A stretch of 7,885 bases of DNA, taken from Pseudomonadota bacterium. Its GTDB lineage: Bacteria > Myxococcota > UBA9042 > PHBI01. How positions within the stretch are numbered: position 1 is the first letter of the stretch; the number at the start of each line of letters is the position of its first letter. Location: assembly GCA_005788935.1 (NCBI GenBank), contig SYAK01000224.1, positions 1-7,885 of the forward strand. Direction: 5' to 3'. The notes beneath the pieces were generated by a model. The model searched no databases and had not been told where the DNA came from. It saw only the letters and a program-made list of their open reading frames with translations. This document shows, in pieces, positions 1 to 5,746 of this stretch. A program made the translations under genes and the position numbers.

Positions 1-684
1 GGGCTCGCCGATGTCCGCGACGCCCTCATCGCCGAGGCGGCGCACCACCCGTGGCTCGACGAACTGCCGCCGCAGCTCGTGGCCCCCCTCATCGCCGCAT
101 CCCGCGAGCTCACCCGATTCCGCGAGGCCTTGCGCGCCTTCACCGGCCGCCTCGGCGGGGCGGACTTTGCCGCGGCCGCCCTCGATCGCCTCCGCCGCGC
201 CCAGGCCATCGAGGAGCCCGGTCGCCCGGGGCCGGTCGGCCTGCTGCCAGATGACGTCGCGCTCTGGCTGCGTCGCCCGTTCGCGCGAGAGGGGGCGGCC
301 CCCGAGACGTGGTGGCCGGTCGATGTCCTCGGTCTGATGCATCCTGCCGCCGCGCCTCGCCTCGCGGGGCAGCTCCAGCGGCGGCTGCTCGACGAGGCCG
401 TCGCCGCGGGTCGGCCGCTGGGCCAGGTGCCTCAGTGGCACGCGGTGGTCCCGGTGATCGACTGGGACGCGGCGCTCCTCGAGGCGCTCGGCGACGGGCC
501 AGTCGCCGTCCAGGCCCACGCGGAACGGCTCGGTCTCGCGGTGACAGGACCCGCGGCGGTCGCGCTCGGGGCCCTCTCGGAGTGGCTCAGGGGTGCCGCC
601 CCGGATGCCCGGGTCGATGACACGCGCGGGCCGCTCGGGCGGGTGATGCCGGGCCTCGATCTCCCGGATGGTCCGGCGTGGTAG
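1..684 (+). CDS. Unidentified protein, C-terminal part (5' end outside window)
   Basis: The frame is open from base 1 to the TAG at 682-684, giving 227 visible residues, and no start is needed inside the window. The ATG at 79 is simply an internal Met, since the frame reads through cleanly before it. The visible part is Ala/Leu/Arg-rich and probably mostly helical, with several Trp residues (for example in HHPWLDELPP and PETWWPVDVLG). It has no signal peptide, membrane segment, P-loop or other catalytic motif that I recognise. It overlaps the downstream ViaA-like gene by 7 bp, so the two are very likely co-translated and functionally linked. In E. coli the gene before viaA encodes the AAA+ ATPase RavA, so an AAA+ N-terminal part upstream of base 1 is possible. 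What is visible does not resemble the RavA C-terminus, however. Coding status is well supported by codon use and coupling; function is unknown. Confidence 0.8.
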   Translation, partial: GLADVRDALIAEAAHHPWLDELPPQLVAPLIAASRELTRFREALRAFTGRLGGADFAAAALDRLRRAQAIEEPGRPGPVGLLPDDVALWLRRPFAREGAAPETWWPVDVLGLMHPAAAPRLAGQLQRRLLDEAVAAGRPLGQVPQWHAVVPVIDWDAALLEALGDGPVAVQAHAERLGLAVTGPAAVALGALSEWLRGAAPDARVDDTRGPLGRVMPGLDLPDGPAW

Positions 685-1967
685 GTCCGGCGGCGCCGGG
701 TCCGCTCGAAGAGGCTCTGTTCGCGCATCTGCGTCATGGCGCTGTGGCCCCCGCCGTCGCGCCGCTCGTGGCGCTCGACCCCGAGGCCTTCTGGCTGCTC
801 CGCAGCTTCTCCGGCCGCTCCGACGGCCGCGCCCGCGTGGCCGCACGGGTGCTCGCCGAGGCCCTGTCCGCGTCGCCCGAGCCAGGTGCGGTCGGCGCCG
901 CGGCCTCAGAGGCGTCCGTCTCCGAAGACCAGCCGCCCCCGGTCATGTCCTTCGCGGACGCCCAGTCGGGGGGCCTCGTCGCGGCGCCCCTGCTGAAGGC
1001 CGCGCTGCGCAGCGCCGAGGACGCCCGCTTGACGGCGGCCGCCCGTGAGGACGCGCTCGGGACGCTCTCGCCGTGGGCCCTGCGCGGGCACCATCCAGGC
1101 GGATCGCCGCTCCTGGGCCTGCTCACGGACCGCGTCACGCCGCTCGCGGACCGCCTCGCGCGCTTGCCGCGCCTCACCCGCCTCGTCGCGCTGCTCGGAC
1201 GGCTCGCCCAGTCAGACGTCGGAGCCCGCCTCGCGACCTCGCCTGCCGCTCTCGCAGACGTCGGCCCGGGCGTCTCCCGGGTTCGGGGCCTGACATTCGG
1301 GGCCTCGCTGCCCGATGTCCTCAGCTCGGACAGGCTGCTGCTCGCGGACCCTGACACCGAGCTGCGATTTGCAGCCAAATATTTGGAACAGCAACTATTG
1401 CAACTGCAATGGCATGGATCCGCGCCGCGCCCCTCCGGCGCCCCCGAGCCCGCCGCCCGCCGCGGTCCGGTCCTGCTCGCGATCGACACCTCGGGCTCGA
1501 TGCTCGGCTCGGCTGGCGCTGGTGCTGCCCCGGTCGATCTCGCACGCGCGGTCGCGCTCCTCGTCCTGCGGCGGGTCCTCGCAGAGCGCCGCCATGCGCA
1601 CGTCATCCTTTTTGGCGGCGATCGGGCCACGACAGGCCTCGACTTCAGGCCGGGCCGCGTCGATCACGCGGCCGTGCTCGCCTTCCTCAGCCACGCCTTC
1701 GGCGGGGGCACCGAGTTCGGCGGCCCGCTCGGGAAGGCGCTCGCCCTGCGCGCCTCCGACCCACGCTTCGCCGCGGCCGACGTCGCCCTCGTCAGCGACG
1801 GGATTGCGCCGGTCCCGCTGTCGCTGCTCCCGCGCCTCGAGGCCGCCCGCCGCGCCGGGATGCGGCTCGCAGGGGTCGCAATCACGCGCCCGGGACAGCG
1901 CGCGACGGCCCTCGAGGCCCTCGCCGACCCGCTTGAAAAGCTTGATGCGGCCGCCTTTTCCGTCTAG
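678..1967 (+). CDS. ViaA-like von Willebrand factor A (VWA) domain protein
   Basis: A 429-residue protein. The C-terminal half is a VWA domain with a complete metal-ion-dependent adhesion site: DTSGS at residues 270-274 (Asp270, Ser272, Ser274), Thr345 in the loop GGGTEFGG, and Asp375 in VSDG. The segment just before it (about 200-248) reads like the ViaA signature: GLTFGASLPDVL, then a Leu-rich LLLADPDTELRF, then EQQLLQLQWHG. This matches the E. coli ViaA region with LLPPELATLG and EKQLLTYRLHG in order and spacing. The N-terminal 200 residues are helical and divergent, and the protein is shorter than E. coli ViaA (about 480 residues). ViaA proteins are cytosolic, membrane-associated partners of the MoxR AAA+ ATPase RavA; no such ATPase is visible here. 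The GTG start at 678 lies in GTGGTAG, overlapping the stop of the previous gene, which suggests translational coupling. No strong Shine-Dalgarno sequence is seen. Family assignment is solid; the partner and target here are unknown. Confidence 0.88.
   Translation: MVGPAAPGPLEEALFAHLRHGAVAPAVAPLVALDPEAFWLLRSFSGRSDGRARVAARVLAEALSASPEPGAVGAAASEASVSEDQPPPVMSFADAQSGGLVAAPLLKAALRSAEDARLTAAAREDALGTLSPWALRGHHPGGSPLLGLLTDRVTPLADRLARLPRLTRLVALLGRLAQSDVGARLATSPAALADVGPGVSRVRGLTFGASLPDVLSSDRLLLADPDTELRFAAKYLEQQLLQLQWHGSAPRPSGAPEPAARRGPVLLAIDTSGSMLGSAGAGAAPVDLARAVALLVLRRVLAERRHAHVILFGGDRATTGLDFRPGRVDHAAVLAFLSHAFGGGTEFGGPLGKALALRASDPRFAAADVALVSDGIAPVPLSLLPRLEAARRAGMRLAGVAITRPGQRATALEALADPLEKLDAAAFSV
1375..1410. 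repeat. Two close AT-rich palindromes inside the VWA gene
   Basis: A perfect 12-bp palindrome CCAAATATTTGG lies at 1375-1386. A 14-bp inverted repeat lies at 1397-1410, with arms ATTGCA and TGCAAT around AC. Their centres are 23 bp apart. An extra ATTTG half-site at 1367-1371 pairs with CAAAT at 1376-1380. The patch is strikingly AT-rich for this window. It encodes the ViaA-signature residues FAAKYLEQQLLQLQW using codons that are rare elsewhere here (AAA, TAT, TTG, CTA, CAA). The symmetry is certain; any function as an operator, internal promoter element or mRNA hairpin is inference. Confidence 0.45.
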
Positions 1968-1976
1968 CACGCTCGC

Positions 1977-2675
1977 ATGTCCACCGCCTCGCTCGCCCGC
2001 ATCATCTCGCGCCTCGCCAACCTCGGCCCGGGTGAGGAATACCTCGCCTCCCTCGAGGACGCGGACCTCCAGGTCTCGCTCGCCTCGCTCGCCGAGAGCG
2101 CTGGAGCCTCGCTGCTGTCGCCTGGCGACGCCGAGCTTCCCGCCACCGTTCCGGCTGCGATCGTCGGCCTCGCCCTCCCGCCAGCCCCGCTCGTCCCAGC
2201 GCGCGTGAAGTCCGCCATCGGGCGCGTCGCTCCTGGCGGCCTCGTCGTCGTCATCATCCATGCAGGTCTCGACAACCCTCAGGCGGCTGCTCAGGCGTTC
2301 GGCCCGGTCTTCGACCTGCACAAGGTCCACGGCGAGCGCGACGGCGACGTCATCGTCCTGCGCGGGCTGCGCCGTCTGCCGCTCGAGCGGGCGCGCCTGA
2401 AGGACCTCAAGCCCCTCGCGCACGACCTGCCGGCCACCGTCCTCATCGGCCGCGAGGGCCTCTCGATGAGCCTCGTCGCCGCGACGCAGGCGGCGCTCGA
2501 GCGGCACGGCCTCGTCAAGGTCCGCCAGACGGCCATGTGCAAGACCCCGCGCGACGAGATCCTGTCCGATCTCCAGTGGGCCACGGGCGGTCGCGTCGTG
2601 TCGCGCATCGGCCGCGTCGCGGTCCTCTACCGCGGTGACGTCCCGCTGTCGCCGCCGCGCAGCCATCGCGCCTGA
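1977..2675 (+). CDS. CRM/YhbY RNA-binding domain protein with methyltransferase-like N-terminal half
   Basis: A 232-residue protein with two parts. Residues about 136-222 form a CRM (CRS1/YhbY) domain. They contain ARLKDLKPLAHDLPATVLIG, then the GxxG loop GREG (158-161), ALERHGLVKVR, and the closing strand IGRVAVLYRG. These line up with E. coli YhbY (LKGLAHPLKPVVLLG, GSNG, LEHHELIKVK, IGKTLVLYR). CRM domains bind structured RNA; YhbY associates with pre-50S ribosomes and plant versions aid group II intron splicing. The N-terminal part (about 55-132) looks like the second half of a class I methyltransferase fold: AAIVGLALP, a helix, RVAPGGLVVVIIHAG, then a final strand pair ending GDVIVLRG. 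No glycine-rich SAM-binding motif is present, so catalysis is doubtful. The ATG lies 9 bp after the VWA stop and in the same frame as it, with no clear Shine-Dalgarno sequence, which suggests reinitiation. The CRM call is strong; the N-terminal call is inference. Confidence 0.88.
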   Translation: MSTASLARIISRLANLGPGEEYLASLEDADLQVSLASLAESAGASLLSPGDAELPATVPAAIVGLALPPAPLVPARVKSAIGRVAPGGLVVVIIHAGLDNPQAAAQAFGPVFDLHKVHGERDGDVIVLRGLRRLPLERARLKDLKPLAHDLPATVLIGREGLSMSLVAATQAALERHGLVKVRQTAMCKTPRDEILSDLQWATGGRVVSRIGRVAVLYRGDVPLSPPRSHRA

Positions 2676-2679
2676 GGAG
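2674..2679 (+). promoter_or_regulatory. Ribosome binding site of the kinase gene
   Basis: GAGGAG overlaps the TGA stop of the CRM-protein gene and sits 7 bases before the ATG at 2687. It is the clearest Shine-Dalgarno sequence in the plus-strand cluster and fixes the kinase start. It also suggests that the kinase can be initiated independently rather than only by coupling. Confidence 0.7.
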
Positions 2680-2686
2680 CACGGCC

Positions 2687-4546
2687 ATGCTGTTCGAGGT
2701 CCGTGGCTGGCAGGCGACCGCCCGTCTCGGGGCGGGCTCGCAGGGGGAGACCTTCCTCGCTGTCGACCCTCGCGCCCAGCGGAAGGTGGCGCTGAAGCGG
2801 ATGCGGCTCTCCGCGGCGGCCGACTGGAAGGCTGTCGAGCTGTTCGAGCGCGAGGGCGAGCTGCTGAAGCGCCTCGACCACCCCGGCATCGCGCGGGCCG
2901 TCGACGTCTTTCGAGACGGTGAGGCCGGAGAACAGGCCTTTTATATTGCACAGGAGTATGTCCCCGGTGAGAGCCTCGCGGATCTGCTCGGGCGCGGAGA
3001 GCGCCTCCGTGAGCCCCAGCTGCGGAGTTTCCTGCAGCAGCTCGGCGAGATCCTCGACCACATTCACGGGCGGAACCCGCCGATCCTGCACCGGGACATC
3101 AAGCCGTCGAACCTGCTGCTGCGTACCGGGCGGGTCGAGGCTGGCAAGGTCGATGCGTCCCGCTACGTGCTCATCGACTTCGGGGCGGGCCAGTTCGCCG
3201 CGCCGACCCTCGACCAGGAGGGAGGCTCCACCATCGTCGGGACCTCGGGCTACATGCCGCCCGAGCAGCTGCTTGGGCGCACGTCGCCAGCGAGTGACCT
3301 TTACGCGCTGGGAGCGACCGCCATCCACCTCGCGACCGGCGTCCACCCGTCCGACATGGGGCTTGCGCGCCTGCGGCTCGACTGGCGTCCCCACGTGAAG
3401 CCGGGCTTCGAGATCTCGACGGCCCTCGGTCAGGTGCTCGACGCCTTGGTCGCCCCAGCGGTCGAGGACCGGATTTCGACCGCGGGCGTCCTGCTCGAGC
3501 GGCTCGGCCGTGCGGGTGTGTCGGTCGGCTCCCCGGGAGGCTCGCCCACGAGGCGGACCGCCAACTTGCGGGCCCTCGGGGTCTCGCTCGGGCTGATGGC
3601 CATGGCGGGCGTCATCATCGGGGTGGTCAGCGAATCGCGGCCACCCCCGCCTCCGCCCGAGACGCTCGACATCGTGCCTGACCATCTCGCGGGCCAGTCA
3701 CCCGAGGCGCCTGCCTCAGCCACGTCCACAAAGCGCGTCGCAGAGGCCTGGACGTTGCCAGCCGAGGTCGCGTTCCCGACGACCATCCCGGTCAGCGTCG
3801 AGCTCGAGCCGAACCTCGCGCTCACCATGGGGCCGGAGAAGGCGCAGGCGCTCGTCGCGAGCCTCGTGGTGTCCCCGCGGGCGCTCGAGTCGGAGCCGTA
3901 CGCATGGCGTTTCAGGGGGTTGCTGACTTACACCGGGTCGACGCCGATCGCCGAGCTCGGCACGGTCTGGCGCGTCTTCGATGCCAGTGGACACATTCTC
4001 GCGTCAATATCCGAGGACCTGGTCCCGAGCTTCGCGGCCCCCCTTCGCGGCGGTGACCTCATCGGCTTCGGTGTCTCGGGCTACCCCAAGGAGGCCGCCT
4101 GGGAGGCGGTCCGCATCGTTGGGCAGGTGAGTCGCGTCGACTTCGCCGAGCCAGGGGAGGCGCCTCCGGACAACCCCCAGCCGCGCACCGTCGTCTGGAG
4201 TCAGCCCATCCCGTTTGGCGTCGACCTCCGCCTGCGCCAACTGTCGGATGACAGCGAGCCGAAGCTGGACTTCGCCAACTACCTGGTCCGGCGTCTGCGA
4301 TTCGAGGTGACGCAGGCCGGGACGGCCACCATCCGCGACTTCACGCTGCTCGCGCGGCATGTCGATCCGAAGGGCCAGGTCGCTCCGAAGACCGAGACCC
4401 TCCGCGCGGTCGCGGGTGCCTCGGACCCCTCGCTCCAGCCAGGCGAGCGGCGCATCTTCAGCCTGTACGAACAGGTCCATCCCGCGCTCACCAGCCTCGA
4501 GCTCGAGGTGACCGAGGTCGACGCGTGGTCACCGCCCGCCGAGTGA
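2687..4546 (+). CDS. Membrane-anchored Hanks-type serine/threonine protein kinase
   Basis: A 619-residue protein. The cytoplasmic kinase domain (about 5-275) has every key residue: glycine loop GAGSQG (15-20), ATP lysine Lys37 in VALKRM, probable helix-C glutamate Glu56, catalytic loop HRDIKPSN (135-142, base Asp137), DFG at 164-166, GTSGYMPPE (185-193) and Asp204 in SDLYALG. It should therefore be active. The activation loop offers Thr and Ser residues for autophosphorylation. One membrane segment (about 295-315, ALGVSLGLMAMAGVIIGVV) follows a basic RR and precedes six prolines (319-324), giving an inside-to-outside topology. The roughly 295 residues outside hold two similar beta-rich units (about 406-486 and 533-613) that resemble FxLYD-type domains and probably act as a sensor or binding module. 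The gene follows the VWA and CRM genes by 11 bp, so these are candidate substrates or partners. The start is supported by GAGGAG 7 bp upstream. The ligand is unknown. Confidence 0.95.
   Translation: MLFEVRGWQATARLGAGSQGETFLAVDPRAQRKVALKRMRLSAAADWKAVELFEREGELLKRLDHPGIARAVDVFRDGEAGEQAFYIAQEYVPGESLADLLGRGERLREPQLRSFLQQLGEILDHIHGRNPPILHRDIKPSNLLLRTGRVEAGKVDASRYVLIDFGAGQFAAPTLDQEGGSTIVGTSGYMPPEQLLGRTSPASDLYALGATAIHLATGVHPSDMGLARLRLDWRPHVKPGFEISTALGQVLDALVAPAVEDRISTAGVLLERLGRAGVSVGSPGGSPTRRTANLRALGVSLGLMAMAGVIIGVVSESRPPPPPPETLDIVPDHLAGQSPEAPASATSTKRVAEAWTLPAEVAFPTTIPVSVELEPNLALTMGPEKAQALVASLVVSPRALESEPYAWRFRGLLTYTGSTPIAELGTVWRVFDASGHILASISEDLVPSFAAPLRGGDLIGFGVSGYPKEAAWEAVRIVGQVSRVDFAEPGEAPPDNPQPRTVVWSQPIPFGVDLRLRQLSDDSEPKLDFANYLVRRLRFEVTQAGTATIRDFTLLARHVDPKGQVAPKTETLRAVAGASDPSLQPGERRIFSLYEQVHPALTSLELEVTEVDAWSPPAE
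4507..4533. terminator. Possible hairpin at the convergent gene ends
   Basis: The 7-bp arms GGTGACC (4507-4513) and GGTCACC (4527-4533) surround a 13-base loop, inside the last codons of the kinase gene and about 25 bp before the convergent DUF2804 gene ends. There is no T-run on either strand, so it is not a classical intrinsic terminator. It could act as a bidirectional 3'-end structure or be chance. Confidence 0.25.
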
Positions 4547-4556
4547 GGCGCCGGCC

Positions 4557-5624
4557 TTACCAGCGCACGGCCTGATCTTCGGCGACGCCAGCGGCACCTC
4601 GAAGGTTTCGTGTGACGCCATCGAAAGTAATGACGCCATCCCACGTCCCGGCGACCTGCAGGAAGCGCGAGCGCGCGACGCCGAGGTCGTGGCCCTCGGC
4701 GTGGCGGCCACCGGGCGTGAATCGCAGGTCGACTGCGCCGCAGGCGGTCGAGACGTGCCAGGGGCGGGCTGGGTCATCGCGGTCGTGGTCGAAGCGGGCG
4801 GGGCCGAGCGGGTAGGGGCGACCGCCGAGCCAGACGGCGTCCTCGCCGAGCGCTGTCTCCGGTGACGCGCCGCGGGCGTTGAAGCCCTCGACGAGGTTCA
4901 GCCCGACGACCTCGCCCGAGTCCGCGTGCCCCTGCGCGAAGGCCCAGCGCCAGGCGGTCTCGCGGGCGAGCAGGCCGTCGGTGAAGTCGAGGCCGCCGAG
5001 CGCGCCGTCGAGCGGGACGTCGCGACCGTGGACGACGAGGCGCCCCGAGGCGGGCGCGCCCGCGATCTTCTGCGTGCAGTTCGCGAGTTCTATCGTGCCG
5101 ACGCGCGCCCCGAGTGGCCCGATCCAGGTCAGCGGGCGGGTCGCGGACACCTCGAGGGCCGCGTCGAGCGTCAGCTCGGGCAGCCGGATGCGCAGCGCGT
5201 ACGGGGCGTTGGCGTCCTGTCCGCGGGAGAGCGCCACACGGGCTCGCGGGGCGCGGAAGGTCGCGAGGGCCCCCGTTCCCGGGCGTGGGGTCAGGGTCGC
5301 CGAGAGTGCCGGCAGGCCGAGGAACGACCGCTGGAACAGCAGGCGGCGGCCGGGGAGATCGGCCGCAAAGACGAAGGCGTTGACGACGTAGCCCAGGTTC
5401 ACGATGGCCGTCGAGACGAGCACCTCGGGCGTGGAGACGGCCGCATACCACCAGCGCTTGTGGTGCAGGAATCGGCTGGCGCGGGCAAGCGCCGAGGCGA
5501 CTGGCCGAGTGGGGCCTCCCGAGCGGACCTCGGCCCAGTCGACGACCTCGAGGGAGCCTTCGAAGGCGCCGTCCTGACGGACACCTTCGGCATCGGCGAC
5601 GCGGCGGGGAGCGGGGCGGAGCAA
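4557..5624 (-). CDS. DUF2804 family protein
   Basis: A 355-residue protein that follows the DUF2804 pattern over its whole length. An N-terminal stretch is followed by HKRWWYAAVSTPEVLVSTAI and NLGYVVNAFVF (about 55-86), typical of the family. LDFTDGLLARETAWRWA (212-228) is next, then VGLNLVEGFN (240-249). The C-terminal part combines WHVSTACGAVDLRFTPGG, a later FLQVAGTWDG, and a final GVAEDQAVRW that ends the protein. The family has no established enzymatic role that I can name, and its Trp/Gly-rich beta pattern suggests a beta-barrel or lipocalin-like fold. No signal peptide or membrane segment is visible. The start is TTG at 5622-5624: GGAGG lies 5 bases upstream, an in-frame stop lies at 5658-5660, and no ATG or GTG start occurs between them. 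It follows topB on the same strand after about 120 bp, so co-transcription is possible, but the functions look unrelated. Its stop lies 10 bp from the kinase stop on the other strand. Confidence 0.88.
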   Translation of the reverse strand: MLRPAPRRVADAEGVRQDGAFEGSLEVVDWAEVRSGGPTRPVASALARASRFLHHKRWWYAAVSTPEVLVSTAIVNLGYVVNAFVFAADLPGRRLLFQRSFLGLPALSATLTPRPGTGALATFRAPRARVALSRGQDANAPYALRIRLPELTLDAALEVSATRPLTWIGPLGARVGTIELANCTQKIAGAPASGRLVVHGRDVPLDGALGGLDFTDGLLARETAWRWAFAQGHADSGEVVGLNLVEGFNARGASPETALGEDAVWLGGRPYPLGPARFDHDRDDPARPWHVSTACGAVDLRFTPGGRHAEGHDLGVARSRFLQVAGTWDGVITFDGVTRNLRGAAGVAEDQAVRW

Positions 5625-5629
5625 GGCAG

Positions 5630-5634
5630 CCTCC
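5630..5634 (-). promoter_or_regulatory. Ribosome binding site of the DUF2804 gene
   Basis: On the minus strand GGAGG sits 5 bases before the TTG at 5624. It is the best Shine-Dalgarno match in this gap and is what decides the unusual TTG start. Confidence 0.7.
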
Positions 5635-5746
5635 AGAGAAATGCGGGTGCGGAGCGGTCATTGCAGCGTCGGCGACACCGACGTCGGCGTCAACAGGCGG
5701 GCGCGACTTCGCGCGGCTCCGTCGTCAGGTCCGAGGGACGACCGCT
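5635..5746 (-). other. topB to DUF2804 intergenic region with promoter-like and palindromic elements
   Basis: This short non-coding gap holds, on the minus strand, TTGACG (5693-5688), a good match to a -35 hexamer. It has no convincing -10 hexamer at the usual 16-18 bp; the nearest AT-containing hexamer, TGCAAT (5665-5660), is 22 bp away. A perfect 10-bp palindrome CCGACGTCGG (5678-5687) lies just downstream of the TTGACG, where an operator could sit. A small hairpin GCGCG-ACTT-CGCGC (5701-5714) follows the topB stop but has no T-run. The region may carry a promoter for the DUF2804 gene. No small gene is supported. Confidence 0.3.

Noticed and set aside
734..1630. Minus-strand open frame of 298 codons over the VWA gene
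   Set aside because: It is a Ser/Arg/Ala-rich shadow opposite a protein with an intact metal-binding site and ViaA signature.
1315..2208. Plus-strand frame of 297 codons overlapping the VWA and CRM genes
   Set aside because: It is a Ser/Pro/Arg-rich shadow that crosses a real gene boundary and has no motifs.
1395..2951. Minus-strand open frame of 518 codons antisense to the VWA, CRM and kinase genes
   Set aside because: It is Arg/Ala/Gly-rich, has no recognisable domain and spans three well-supported genes. Long antisense frames are expected at this GC content.
4774..5661. Minus-strand frame with an ATG at 5661 overlapping the DUF2804 gene
   Set aside because: It gives an Arg/Pro-rich sequence with no family features, while the neighbouring frame gives a full DUF2804 protein.
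5701..5714. GCGCG-ACTT-CGCGC hairpin after topB as an intrinsic terminator
   Set aside because: The stem is only 5 bp with no T-run, which is common by chance in DNA this GC-rich.
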